Of a stretch of 64,000 nucleotides of DNA, positions 52,978 through 62,194 are shown one piece after another (position 1 is the first letter of the stretch; every line of letters starts with the position of its first letter). The position numbers and the translations under genes were made by a program. The notes beneath the pieces are model-generated. The model saw nothing but the letters and a program-made list of their open reading frames with translations. It did no database searches and was not told the DNA's origin. The stretch is from Aidingimonas halophila. GTDB taxonomy: Bacteria; Pseudomonadota; Gammaproteobacteria; Pseudomonadales; Halomonadaceae. The stretch is from NCBI RefSeq assembly GCF_900106955.1, contig NZ_FNNI01000004.1, forward strand, positions 310,001 to 374,000. The letters are read 5' to 3'.

Positions 52978-53013
52978 AGACGCCTCGACCGGTGGTGATC
53001 GAGGCGTCTTTTT
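52978..53013 (+). terminator. Rho-independent terminator
   Basis: AGACGCCTCGA at 52978-52988 pairs with TCGAGGCGTCT at 52999-53009 and is followed by a T run. Ends the DUF1326-DUF2182 operon and may also serve the convergent permease gene. Confidence 0.9.
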
Positions 53014-53034
53014 ACGTGTAGAGCGGGGCGCGAA

Positions 53035-54393
53035 TCAGACGTCGTCGCGCATTGGTTGCTCCGAGCGGGGCAGTATGAGGTTGAGGATGATAGCCACCAG
53101 GGCGCCCGGTATCAGGCCGGATTCGATGATGCCCTGGACGTTGTCCGACAGGTTCTCGTAGAGCCCTTCCTGAGCAGGCAGGCCGATGGCGGCGGCCAAC
53201 GACAGGGCGATGATCAGCATGTTGCGCTTGTTGAAGTCGATACCGCTGAGCATCTTGATACCGGCGCTTGCGATCATGCCGAACATGATCAGTACGGCAC
53301 CGCCGAGCACCGAGTTGGGGATGCTCGAGACCAGTCCGCCGAGTTTGGGCAGCAGGCCGGCGATGACCAGGAAGCCACCGCCGATGGCGACGACGAAACG
53401 GCTGATGACGCCGGTCAAGGCGACGATCCCCACGTTCTGGCTGAAACTGATCTGCGGATAGGCGTTGAAGATGGCGGCAAAGACACTAGCCAGGCCGTCG
53501 GCCATGACGCCGCCGGAGAGTTCCTTCTGTGTCGGTTCACGGTTGGCGCCACCGACAGTGGTACCGACGATGTCGCCGATCGATTCCGCACAGGTCACCA
53601 CGGCCAGCAACACGACCGGTACGATGGCGGCGAGATGGAATTCCACCCCGATGGCGAAGGGCGTGGGCAGTGAGAACCAGTCGGCATCGCCGACACTGGA
53701 AAAGTCGACGTAACCGAAGGCGACCGCGGCAATGAAGCCGGTGACCAGGCCGGCCAGCGGCGAGATTTCCGACCAGATTCCACGTCCGAACTGATGCATG
53801 CCGACGGTAACGACCAGCACCAGCGCGGCCAGCAGCAGATGGTGCGGCGAGCCGAAATCATCGGCGCCGAAACCGCCACCGGCATAGGCGAAGCCGACCG
53901 GCATCAGTAGGGTCCCGATCATGATGACGAAGGTGCCGGTGACGACAGGAGGAAACAGGAAACGCAGCCAGGGCAGGAACAGCCCCACCAGGGCCATGGC
54001 GACACCGCCACATAGTGCGGCGCCCAGTGCGGCCGGTACGCCCATGCCCACGGCGATGGGGATCAGCACCGGCACGAAGCCGAAACTGGTGCCCATGACG
54101 ATCGGCAGTCGGGCACCGATGGGACCCAGGCCGAGCGATTGCACCAGTGTGGCAACCCCGGCCACGAACATGGCGGCCTGGATCATCAGGGTCGTTTGTG
54201 CATCGGAGAGATCGGCGGCACCGGCGATGATGATCGGCACGGTGACGTTACTGACGAACATCGCCAGCACGTGTTGCAGGCCAAGTGGTATGGCCCGCCC
54301 CAACGGAGGTCTCGCATTGACATCGTGGGTACTGCGTATCGGGTTGTCATTGGGGGTTGCCATTGCGTCGGAGGAAGTGGACTCAGTGGGCAT
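53035..54393 (-). CDS. NCS2 family xanthine/uracil permease
   Basis: 452 aa from the ATG at 54393 (GGAG upstream); a GTG 21 codons earlier is less likely. 14-helix NCS2 fold: GLQHVLAMFVSNVTVPIII, GTSFGFVPVLIPI, and the motif QNVGIVALTGVISRFVV. Next to 8-oxoguanine deaminase on the same strand, it likely imports a purine such as guanine, xanthine or urate by cation symport. Confidence 0.87.
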   Translation of the reverse strand: MPTESTSSDAMATPNDNPIRSTHDVNARPPLGRAIPLGLQHVLAMFVSNVTVPIIIAGAADLSDAQTTLMIQAAMFVAGVATLVQSLGLGPIGARLPIVMGTSFGFVPVLIPIAVGMGVPAALGAALCGGVAMALVGLFLPWLRFLFPPVVTGTFVIMIGTLLMPVGFAYAGGGFGADDFGSPHHLLLAALVLVVTVGMHQFGRGIWSEISPLAGLVTGFIAAVAFGYVDFSSVGDADWFSLPTPFAIGVEFHLAAIVPVVLLAVVTCAESIGDIVGTTVGGANREPTQKELSGGVMADGLASVFAAIFNAYPQISFSQNVGIVALTGVISRFVVAIGGGFLVIAGLLPKLGGLVSSIPNSVLGGAVLIMFGMIASAGIKMLSGIDFNKRNMLIIALSLAAAIGLPAQEGLYENLSDNVQGIIESGLIPGALVAIILNLILPRSEQPMRDDV

Positions 54394-54485
54394 TGGATTC
54401 GTCTCCACGTTGTTGTTGTCGAACGTCGTTGCTGTCGAAGTGCCTCGCAAGTTCACGGCAATGGCATGGTGGCCTTTTGCCGTGC

Positions 54486-55841
54486 CTATAACTGTTGTCG
54501 TAGCCGTCTGGCGGCCTGGTCGTGACGGGATCTCAGGTCATCGAGATCGACATCGCACGGTAGGCCGTCGACCACGCGCCAGTCGCCGCTGACCATGACG
54601 CGATCGGCTCGGTGCGCCCCGCATAGCAGCAGCGCCGCCAGCGGGTTTTCGGCGCCGGAGAAGCGCAGTTCATCCAGCGTGAACAGGGCGAGATCTGCCT
54701 GCTGGCCGGGATGCAAACCGCCGATGTCGCTGCGACCCAGGCAGCGGGCCGAGCCCTGAGTGGCCCAGCGAATCACCGTGTCGTGTGTGATCTCGCCGGG
54801 TTCGTAACGCAGTCGGCCGAGCAGCAGCCCCTGACGCATCTCCTCGGCCAGGTTGGAGTGATCGTTTGATGATGATCCGTCGACGGCCAGTCCGACCGGC
54901 GCGCCGGCGGCTTCCAGGTCCAGCGTACGGCACATGCCGGAGCCCAGCACCATGTTCGAGGAAGGACAGTGGGCGATGCCGGTCCCGGCCCGGCCGAGCC
55001 GTTGTACTTCATCCTTGTTGAAATGGATGCCGTGCGCGAGCCAGGTGCGGTCATCGAGCCAGCCGATGTCTTCCAGATAGTCGAGTGGACGCATACCGTA
55101 CTGGCGTAGGCAGAAATCGGTCTCGTCAGCGGTTTCAGCCAAGTGAGTGTGCAGCCTTACGCCGAGATCCCGTGCCAGTCGCGAGCTTTCCCGCATCAGT
55201 TCTCGGCTCACCGAGAAAGGCGAGCAGGGCGCCAGGGCGATGGTGATCATCGCGTTGTCACCACGCTCGTGGTATTGCTCGATCAGACGACGGCTATCAT
55301 CGAGTATGGTCGTTTCATCCTGCACGACGGCTTGAGGCGGTAGTCCGCCCTCATCCCGGCCGAGACTCATCGAGCCTCGGGTCAGCGAGGCGCGAACGCC
55401 CAGTCGCCGGGCAGTATCGACCTGCACATCGATGGCGTGGCGCAGCGCGCCGGAAAAGATGTAGTGATGATCCGCGACGGTGGTGCAGCCGGACATCAGC
55501 AGTTCGACCATGGCCAGTTCGCTGGCGATCGCCAGTTGTGTTTCGTCGAGATTGGCCCAGACGTCATACAGGCTGGTCAGCCAGGGAAACAGTGCTTTGT
55601 TCAGTGCCGGTGAGTAGGCGCGGGTCAGGGTCTGGTAGAAATGGTGGTGCGTGTTGACCAGACCGGGTAGCAGCACATGACGCGAGGCGTCGAAGACGTG
55701 GTCCGCGGGCCGGGTGGGTTGGCCCCCTGCCGGTATTCGTTCGATGATACGGTTGCCCTGGATGACGATGCCGCCCGCAGCGTCCGGGTCGGCGCAGGCC
55801 AGAGGGTGGCGTATCCAGAGTGTGTCAGCGTTGTCGGTCAT
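54486..55841 (-). CDS. 8-Oxoguanine deaminase (amidohydrolase)
   Basis: 451 aa from the ATG at 55841 with GAGGAG upstream. Amidohydrolase metal sites: LLPGLVNTHHHFYQTLTRAY, HTHLAETADE, WLAHGIHF, and AVDGSSSNDHSNLAEEMRQGLLL, the last typical of 8-oxoguanine deaminases rather than guanine or cytosine deaminases. It would convert 8-oxoguanine to urate. Upstream of the permease gene, probably one operon. Confidence 0.87.
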   Translation of the reverse strand: MTDNADTLWIRHPLACADPDAAGGIVIQGNRIIERIPAGGQPTRPADHVFDASRHVLLPGLVNTHHHFYQTLTRAYSPALNKALFPWLTSLYDVWANLDETQLAIASELAMVELLMSGCTTVADHHYIFSGALRHAIDVQVDTARRLGVRASLTRGSMSLGRDEGGLPPQAVVQDETTILDDSRRLIEQYHERGDNAMITIALAPCSPFSVSRELMRESSRLARDLGVRLHTHLAETADETDFCLRQYGMRPLDYLEDIGWLDDRTWLAHGIHFNKDEVQRLGRAGTGIAHCPSSNMVLGSGMCRTLDLEAAGAPVGLAVDGSSSNDHSNLAEEMRQGLLLGRLRYEPGEITHDTVIRWATQGSARCLGRSDIGGLHPGQQADLALFTLDELRFSGAENPLAALLLCGAHRADRVMVSGDWRVVDGLPCDVDLDDLRSRHDQAARRLRQQL

Positions 55842-56131
55842 GTGGCGACTCTCCTCGGCATGTTGATTGGCACGCATCCCCAACTCAGTGTGGAAGGGTT
55901 ACCCAGCGAGTGTCTCACGCCTGGTTCAGGTGCCTTGTTATGTTGCCGGAGATGTGTGGTGAATTCTTTATTGTGTACTGTATTTGTATACTAAAACTCG
56001 GTGATGGTGACGTCAGCTGTCAACCAAAAGCGGACAACACTTTGCGACGTCACTCCGAGCCGATGGGGAAAATGATGCCATGACAAGGCATTGCATGCGT
56101 ATCGGATGCGCGAATAGATAACATCAGGATG
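55842..56131. other. Regulatory region before the deaminase gene
   Basis: 290 bp with no gene. It includes an AT-rich stretch with TTGTATACTAAAA (about 55985-55998) that could be a GntR-type operator for purine control. Not certain. Confidence 0.35.
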
Positions 56132-56172
56132 GCAAATACAAGGTGCCGAACCGGCGTGACCGATTCGGCGCC
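56132..56172 (-). terminator. Probable terminator of the tupBCA operon
   Basis: Reading the minus strand, GGCGCCGAA (56172-56164) pairs with TTCGGCACC (56150-56142) in a 9-bp stem with TTGTATTT behind it. Confidence 0.7.
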
Positions 56173-56211
56173 AGATGGGGCGTCATGCTGTCGTGACGGG
56201 ATAGAGGCGAG

Positions 56212-57039
56212 TCAGTCGGCGTCCGCGTTGGGAAAGAACAGTTGCTCACCGTCGAGTTCATACTCGGCGATGGCTTGTTGACCCGCTTCGGAAATCAGCC
56301 ACTCATGCCACTGTTGCGCCAGGTCGTGTTTGAGATCCGGGTGGCGTTCTTCGCTTAGAAGCAGGCTGCCGTACTGGTTGAACAGCGCTTCGTCACCGTC
56401 GAACAGAATATCGAGGTCCTGGCGATTATCGAAGGCGACCCAAGTGGCGCGGTCGGACATCACGTAGGCATCCATGCCGGCGGCCGTATTCAGGGTCGGC
56501 CCCATGCCGCTGCCGAGTTCGCGATACCATTCACCGCCGGGCTCGACACCCGCTGCCTCCCAGAGACGCAATTCGGCGCGGTTGGTGCCGCTGTCATCGC
56601 CGCGCGAAGCGAACGGCGCTTCGGTATCGGCGATCCGCGAAAAGGCGTCTTCGACACTCTCGGCATTGGCGATGTCGGCCGGATCGTCGGCGGGTCCAAT
56701 CAGGACGAAGTCGTTGTACATCACGGGTTGCCGTTCAGTGGCATAGCCCTCTTCGACGAATGCTTTCTCTCCGGTCGTGTCATGAACGAGAAGGCTATCG
56801 GCATCACCCCGGCGTGCCAGTTCGAACGCCTGCCCGGTCCCGACGGCGACGACACGCACTTCGATACCGGTCTTTTCCTCGAATTGCGGAAGGATGGCCT
56901 CGAACAGACCGGATTGTTCGGTCGAGGTGGTGGATGCCAGGGTGATGAATTGTTCCTCCTCATTGGCCGAAGCCTGGGTCGTGACGGCAAGGGCAAGCCC
57001 TAGTCCAGTGAGTGCGCTGAGGAGTCTTCCGGTGGTCAT
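56212..57039 (-). CDS. tupA: Tungstate ABC transporter, periplasmic binding protein
   Basis: 275 aa with a signal peptide ending at about ASA-N. LASTTSTEQSGLFEAILPQFEEKTGIEVRVVAVGTGQAFELARRGDADSLLVHD and VMYNDFVLIGP are the TupA-type oxyanion-binding sequence. Binds tungstate for delivery to the permease. Transcribed last in tupB-tupC-tupA. Confidence 0.9.
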   Translation of the reverse strand: MTTGRLLSALTGLGLALAVTTQASANEEEQFITLASTTSTEQSGLFEAILPQFEEKTGIEVRVVAVGTGQAFELARRGDADSLLVHDTTGEKAFVEEGYATERQPVMYNDFVLIGPADDPADIANAESVEDAFSRIADTEAPFASRGDDSGTNRAELRLWEAAGVEPGGEWYRELGSGMGPTLNTAAGMDAYVMSDRATWVAFDNRQDLDILFDGDEALFNQYGSLLLSEERHPDLKHDLAQQWHEWLISEAGQQAIAEYELDGEQLFFPNADAD

Positions 57040-57081
57040 TGTTGATGGTCCTTCTATTGATGGCGGAAAACGACGAGGGCG

Positions 57082-57813
57082 TCACCACACCAGCTCGCCG
57101 CGAACGAAGGCCGACGCGTCACGGGTGCGTGGAGCCAGAAAGAACGATTCGGCATTGTTGTGCTCGACGACACGTCCCTGGCAGAGGAACAGGACGTCGT
57201 CACCGAGCCGCTTGGCCTGGCTGATGTCATGGGTGTTCATGATGATCCGGGTGCCGACCCGGCCGAAATCGGTGACGGCATCTTCCACGGCCTTGATGGC
57301 GGCCGGGTCAAGCGCCGAGGTCGGCTCATCGAGAAACAGGACCGCCGGTCGCAGGGCCCAGGCACGCGCCAGGGCCAGGCGTTGCTGTTCGCCGCCGGAC
57401 AACACCCGGGCGGGACGGTGCGCTACGTCGGTCAGTCCGAAGCGTTCCAACGCTTCCCGGGCTAGTGGCTTGCGATCACGCCAACATGTGCCTTGTACCG
57501 CCAGGGCGTAGGTCACGTTGGCAATGGCGGAGCGGCGCAGCATGACGGGGCGCTGGAAGACCATGGCCTGGCGAGGGGGGCGGCCGCCGGTATCGTGCCA
57601 ATGGAGACGGCCGCTGGTAGGTGTCAGCAAACCATGACAGATCCGCATCAGCAGGCTCTTGCCGGCGCCGTTGGGGCCCATGACGATCGTGCTGCCCTGA
57701 CTTGACAGGGTCAGCGAGATGTTCTGCAGCAGAGTTTGCCCGCGATGGCGGAAGGTCACCTTGTCCAGAGTGAGTAATGGGGCCGAAGTCGAGGCAGCGT
57801 GCATGTCGTTCAT
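57082..57813 (-). CDS. tupC: Tungstate ABC transporter ATPase
   Basis: 243 aa. Walker A GPNGAGKSL, signature VLSGGEQQRLALARA, Walker B VLFLDEPTSALDP, then MNTHDISQAKRLGDDVLFL. Start overlaps the permease stop by 4 bp, so both are translated together. Confidence 0.9.
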   Translation of the reverse strand: MNDMHAASTSAPLLTLDKVTFRHRGQTLLQNISLTLSSQGSTIVMGPNGAGKSLLMRICHGLLTPTSGRLHWHDTGGRPPRQAMVFQRPVMLRRSAIANVTYALAVQGTCWRDRKPLAREALERFGLTDVAHRPARVLSGGEQQRLALARAWALRPAVLFLDEPTSALDPAAIKAVEDAVTDFGRVGTRIIMNTHDISQAKRLGDDVLFLCQGRVVEHNNAESFFLAPRTRDASAFVRGELVW

Positions 57814-58514
57814 CCCAGGCGCCTCTTGGCTTCTTCACTGATCAGGAAGGCACCGGCGTTGATCAGGGCCACCAGGAGCAACAGGATCAAACCGAGACCC
57901 AGAGCCAAGGGAAGGTCTCCCTTGTTGGTTTCCAGCACGATGGCCGTTGTCATCACACGGGTGACGCCATCGATATTGCCGCCGACGATCATGACGGCTC
58001 CGACTTCGGCACTCGCCCGGCCGAAGCCCGCCAGGATCACGGTCATGAGGGCAAAACGGGCATCCCATAGCAGAGTGGGGATGGAGCGAAGACGGCTGAC
58101 GCGAAACGACGTCAGTTGCTCACGATACTCTTCCCAGCGCTCTTCGGTATGTTGCCGGGTGAGTGCGGCGATGATCGGCAGGATCAGAAGCACCTGGGCG
58201 ATCACCATGGCCGATGGAGTGAACAACAGGCCCAACTCGCCCAGCGGACCGGCACGAGATAGCAGCAGGTAGACGACCAGCCCCGCCACGACCGGGGGAA
58301 GCCCCATGAATGCATTGAGCACGACGATGACGAGCCCCCGCCCGGGAAAACGCCATAATGCCACGGCCGCCCCTAGTGGCAGTCCCAGTACGCTGGCAAT
58401 GAGGACCGCCGTCAGCGAAACTTGCATCGATAGGCTGACGATCCCGACCAGCGTTTGGTCGAGACTCAGGATCAACTGCAGGGCAGTGATGAAGGCGTTA
58501 TCTTCCGACAGCAT
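57810..58514 (-). CDS. tupB: Tungstate ABC transporter permease
   Basis: 234 aa, about five helices. It has the inner-membrane permease loop with EYREQLTSFRVSRLRSIPTLLWDARFALMTVILAGFGRASAEVGAVMIVGGNIDG, the EAA-type motif of TupB. First gene of the operon. Confidence 0.9.
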   Translation of the reverse strand: MLSEDNAFITALQLILSLDQTLVGIVSLSMQVSLTAVLIASVLGLPLGAAVALWRFPGRGLVIVVLNAFMGLPPVVAGLVVYLLLSRAGPLGELGLLFTPSAMVIAQVLLILPIIAALTRQHTEERWEEYREQLTSFRVSRLRSIPTLLWDARFALMTVILAGFGRASAEVGAVMIVGGNIDGVTRVMTTAIVLETNKGDLPLALGLGLILLLLVALINAGAFLISEEAKRRLG

Positions 58515-58588
58515 GCGCGACTCCAGGTGGTTGGGTGCATCATGATGCGTTATTGTCGTGATATGCAGTCAGCGTTGAAATATATGCA
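58515..58588. promoter_or_regulatory. Divergent promoter of tupBCA and its regulator
   Basis: A perfect 12-bp palindrome GCATCATGATGC at 58537-58548, and two copies of ATATGCAGT (58561-58569 and 58582-58590) 21 bp apart, two helical turns. These are the best candidate binding sites for the regulator at 58589. Confidence 0.55.
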
Positions 58589-59500
58589 GTGATAAACAGC
58601 AATAGACGTGTGAAACACTTCGACTACGACTATTTGACGACGACCGAGGCGGCCGATTATCTGCGGCTCAAGGAGCGCAAGGTCTACGATCTGGTTCGGC
58701 AGGGACAGATCCCTTGCACCAAAGCGACGGGGAAGCTGCTTTTTCCTCGCCAGTCGCTCGACTTGTGGCTAATGAATCATCTGGTCGGTGATCAGCAGGC
58801 AGGGCGCGATATTCCTCCCATCGTGGCGGGCAGTCACGATCCGTTGCTGGAGTGGGCGCTGCGCGAATCGCAGTCGCAGTTGGCGACGCTATGTCATGGT
58901 AGTGGCGATGGCGTTCGCCGCGTGCGCGACGATGAGGCCATGCTGGCAGGGATTCATCTTATCGATGCCGAAACCGGTGCCTATAACAGGCCGGAGGCGC
59001 TGGGGCTGCTCGGTATGAAAGATCTGGTCATCCTGCACTGGGCGTATCGTTGTCAGGGATTGATCCTGCCCGCTGGCAACCCCTTAGAGGTGACGGGTAT
59101 CGACTGTCTGACGAGAAATGGCCTGCGTGTCGCGCATCGTCAGCCCGATGCCGGTGCCGAGCGGTTATTGCGCTATCTGCTGGCGCGCGCGAACATCGAT
59201 CATGCCTGTCTGCACCTGGCCGACCATGTGTCTCTCAGTGAGGATGATCTGGCTCTGGCGGTGCGTGAAGGCAGTGCCGATGTCGGGCTGGGTGTGAAAG
59301 CAGTGGCGCAGCGTCATGGCCTGGCATTCGTGCCGCTGCACCTGGAACGCTTCGATCTGGCGATGCGGCGTCGAAGTTTTTTCGAGCCCGCCGTGCAACG
59401 CCTCATGACGTTCGTGAACAACGAGCGGTTTCGAGAACGTGCCGAAACGTTGGGGGGATATGATCTGTCCCGTTGTGGCCAGGTGGGATACAACGCGTGA
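58589..59500 (+). CDS. HTH regulator with periplasmic-binding-like domain (TunR-type)
   Basis: 303 aa from GTG 58589. Residues 10-60 are an excisionase-like helix-turn-helix (YLTTTEAADYLRLKERKVYDLVRQGQIPCTKATGKLLFPRQSLDLWL). The rest is a PBP-like domain (ETGAYNRPEALGLLGMKDLVILHWAYRCQGLIL... AVREGSADVGLGVKAVAQ) that likely binds oxyanion. Divergent from tupBCA, it probably senses tungstate or molybdate inside the cell. Confidence 0.82.
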   Translation: MINSNRRVKHFDYDYLTTTEAADYLRLKERKVYDLVRQGQIPCTKATGKLLFPRQSLDLWLMNHLVGDQQAGRDIPPIVAGSHDPLLEWALRESQSQLATLCHGSGDGVRRVRDDEAMLAGIHLIDAETGAYNRPEALGLLGMKDLVILHWAYRCQGLILPAGNPLEVTGIDCLTRNGLRVAHRQPDAGAERLLRYLLARANIDHACLHLADHVSLSEDDLALAVREGSADVGLGVKAVAQRHGLAFVPLHLERFDLAMRRRSFFEPAVQRLMTFVNNERFRERAETLGGYDLSRCGQVGYNA

Positions 59501-59515
59501 GTGGGGGAGTGGGTT

Positions 59516-60220
59516 ATGAGGCGTCAGACGCGTCGGCATGATTATGCGCCATTGAAACAGGAATATGCTCGTCTGGCGCCGGTATATGACCGTCGCTGGC
59601 AAGGTTATGTAAGGGCCTCGGTCGATCGTGCTGCGGCCCGCCTGGCGCTGCAACCCGATGAAACATTGGTGGATGTCGGCTGCGGCACCGGTGCCCTGCT
59701 GGCGATGTTGTCGCAACAGGTCCCGACGGCCCGGCTGACCGGCATCGATCTGTCCAGTGAGATGCTGGCCGTGGCGCGTGAGCACGTCGGTGACGATGTG
59801 TCCCTGATTGCCGCGACTGCCGAGCGGTTGCCGCTTCCCGATGCCAGCCAGGATGCCGTCGTGTCCACCAGCGCCTTCCATTATGTGCGCCACCCCCTGC
59901 CTGCACTGGGAGAGATGCGACGGGTGCTCAAGCCCGGAGGCCGAGTGGTGATCGTCGACTGGTGCGACGATTTCCTGACATGCCGGTTGTGTGATCTGTT
60001 TCTACGCTGGTTCGATGACGGTCATTATCGAATCTATCGTAGCGATGAATGCCGTGAATTGCTTATCGAGGCCGGCTTTGCGAATGTAAACGCCGACCGC
60101 TACAAGATCAGTTGGCTGTGGGGCTTGATGACGGTATCCGGCCATCTGCCCAACGCAGAGGAACAGACCGATGTCGAACGAGTACAACCGGGCTTCCACC
60201 ACGACACCTGCCATGGATGA
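59516..60220 (+). CDS. Class I SAM-dependent methyltransferase
   Basis: 234 aa from ATG 59516. LVDVGCGTGALLAMLSQQV, LTGIDLSSEMLAVAREH and PDASQDAVVSTSAFHYVRHPLPALGEMRRVLKPGGRVVIVDWC are UbiE/COQ5-like motifs. Substrate unknown. 15 bp after the tungstate regulator, possibly co-transcribed. Its last 50 bp overlap the start of the ankyrin gene. Confidence 0.87.
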   Translation: MRRQTRRHDYAPLKQEYARLAPVYDRRWQGYVRASVDRAAARLALQPDETLVDVGCGTGALLAMLSQQVPTARLTGIDLSSEMLAVAREHVGDDVSLIAATAERLPLPDASQDAVVSTSAFHYVRHPLPALGEMRRVLKPGGRVVIVDWCDDFLTCRLCDLFLRWFDDGHYRIYRSDECRELLIEAGFANVNADRYKISWLWGLMTVSGHLPNAEEQTDVERVQPGFHHDTCHG

Positions 60221-60698
60221 GGAGACGACGGTACCCGTCAACGCCGTTTTCGACATGGCTCGCCAGGGAGATGTCGAATCACTGGAAGCATGGCTCGATC
60301 AAGACTTGTCTCCCAATATGGCGACGACACAGGGGGAGAGCCTGTTGATGATCGCCAGTTACCATGGGCACAAGGCGACGGCCCATGCATTGCTCGCCCG
60401 TGGTGCCGATCCGGACCAGCGCAATGACAGCGGTCAGTCACCGATTGCCGGTGCCTCATTCAAGGGGGACCGAACGATGGTGGAACTGCTGCTGGCACAC
60501 GGTGCTAGTGTCGAAGGTGCGGCGAATGATGGCAAGACGGCATTGATGATGGCTGCCATGTTCAACCAGGTCGACGTACTCGATACCTTGCTGGCGCATG
60601 GTGCGGACCCGGCAAGAGAGGATGCCGATGGCATGACGGCACTGTCGCTGGCCAAGGCGATGGGGGCGGTGGATGCCCAGCGTCGCTTGGATCAGTGA
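60171..60698 (+). CDS. Ankyrin repeat protein
   Basis: 175 aa from ATG 60171, or 161 aa from ATG 60213. Four to five ankyrin repeats: ESLLMIASYHGHKATAHALLARGADPDQRN, SPIAGASFKGDRTMVELLLAHGAS, TALMMAAMFNQVDVLDTLLAHGADPARED. No signal peptide. A protein-binding scaffold; partner unknown. Confidence 0.88.
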   Translation: MSNEYNRASTTTPAMDEETTVPVNAVFDMARQGDVESLEAWLDQDLSPNMATTQGESLLMIASYHGHKATAHALLARGADPDQRNDSGQSPIAGASFKGDRTMVELLLAHGASVEGAANDGKTALMMAAMFNQVDVLDTLLAHGADPAREDADGMTALSLAKAMGAVDAQRRLDQ

Positions 60699-60904
60699 TC
60701 GACGTTGCTCGATCCCGATGTCGATCCCGGTACGTTGATCGGCAACGCCATGCCTCGATTTTCATATTTTTTGCGTGTTGGCAGCTTTCGTTGGTGGTAG
60801 GCTGTTATAAAACAGTGTTCGCATAGCCCGTCGATGCTATAGCGAACCATCAGGGGAACTGGTAGGGATCATATGTAATCAGCAACCGCTAGAGGTTTGT
60901 GACC

Positions 60905-61168
60905 ATGAAATGCTCCCTGCGTTTGACTGTCATCCCGTCGCTCGCTGCCATGTTGCTGGTGGCGGGGTGCAGTTATCAACCGGCACGCTTCCAACCGGGC
61001 GAAATACGCTCGGAGCCACTGATCGAGTTCGATGGCAAACGGCATTACCATGACCGCGATCATCGACATGATCGCCACTATGACCGGGATCGTCGCCATC
61101 GTCGTTCCCATGGCGGTCATGGACGCGGCTTCTGCCCGCCGGGACTGGCGAAACAGGGGCGTTGCTGA
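60905..61168 (+). CDS. Small His/Arg-rich lipoprotein
   Basis: 87 aa from ATG 60905. A lipobox LLVAGC follows a hydrophobic signal, so the mature protein starts at Cys. The tail is very rich in His, Arg and Asp (YHDRDHRHDRHYDRDRRHRR), which suggests metal or polyanion binding. No family function known. Confidence 0.75.
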   Translation: MKCSLRLTVIPSLAAMLLVAGCSYQPARFQPGEIRSEPLIEFDGKRHYHDRDHRHDRHYDRDRRHRRSHGGHGRGFCPPGLAKQGRC

Positions 61169-61243
61169 TTCTCCTGGTGATTGGCAACGTGAACGGGTAG
61201 GCGTATGGTGGCAGCGTCATGATAGCAGGAAAAGTCTCTCGTT

Positions 61244-62026
61244 ATGTCAGTCTTTCACCTGCGTACCCGTACGCTGTCACCACAGGTCGTTGCCCATTCT
61301 CACCGACATCACCAGTTGATACTGGCGACGTCGGGGGAGACCGAATTGAGTCTGGAAGGCCAGGGCGAGCGCATTACACGGGCTCGTGGCTGCCTGATTC
61401 CTGCCACATGTCACCATGAGTATCAGGGGGATGGCCGTAACCGGACGCTGGTGGTCGATATCCCCTTGTCGCATCTCGACTCGCTCTCCTGTGCCGACGA
61501 AGTGCGCCGCTTGTTCGATCGACCGCGTTTCTTCGCCGTGCCGGATTCGTTGCAATCCCTGACCAACGGTCTGGTTCCGCAGATCGACATGCAGCCGGGT
61601 CTGCATGGTGATATCGGCACACTGCTGTTCAGGTCGCTGTATCTTGCCTTGTACGATCAATCGATTGCGCCTGTTTCCTCATGTGAGCGGCGTATCCACA
61701 AGGAGCGCCTTGACGACTACATCGACAGTCACCGAGATGAACCGATCGAGGTAGAGACGCTGGCTTCGCTATGTGCCCTGAGTCCCGGTCATTTTCATAC
61801 GCGCTTTCGAGATCTGTTCGGCATGACGCCGATGGCGTATGTGCAGCAACGTCGCCTGGCTCATGCCGCCCGGTTGATACAGGACAGCCGACTCCCTCTT
61901 GGTGACATTGCTCAACGTGTCGGCTTTCATGATCAGGGCAGTTTTTCCCGGGCCTATCGACGTGCCTACGGGAAGGCCCCTTCCGTGCATCGACGCCAGA
62001 CGTTCATCGAGCAGCGCGATGACTGA
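61244..62026 (+). CDS. AraC family transcriptional regulator
   Basis: 260 aa. N-terminal cupin-like part (AHSHRHHQLILATSGETELSLEGQGERI) and C-terminal double HTH (HKERLDDYIDSHRDEPIEVETLASLCALSPGHFHTRFRDLFGMTPMAYVQQRRLAHAARLI... DQGSFSRAYRRAYGKAP). Ligand unknown. May regulate the nhaC gene downstream. Confidence 0.9.
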   Translation: MSVFHLRTRTLSPQVVAHSHRHHQLILATSGETELSLEGQGERITRARGCLIPATCHHEYQGDGRNRTLVVDIPLSHLDSLSCADEVRRLFDRPRFFAVPDSLQSLTNGLVPQIDMQPGLHGDIGTLLFRSLYLALYDQSIAPVSSCERRIHKERLDDYIDSHRDEPIEVETLASLCALSPGHFHTRFRDLFGMTPMAYVQQRRLAHAARLIQDSRLPLGDIAQRVGFHDQGSFSRAYRRAYGKAPSVHRRQTFIEQRDD

Positions 62027-62194
62027 TCCCATCGAGTGCTGAGTTTCGGGCAAATTCCTCTGAGTTCAAGCCAAGTGAATCGCTTGTCGCCATCGTATGC
62101 TGGGTCGTCGCTGGCATGACAGCACCGTCATTCGGTGTCTGCCAACGCTCCCTCGCGACCTGAAATCCAACAATTCCTGGCGACGAGGTGTCTC

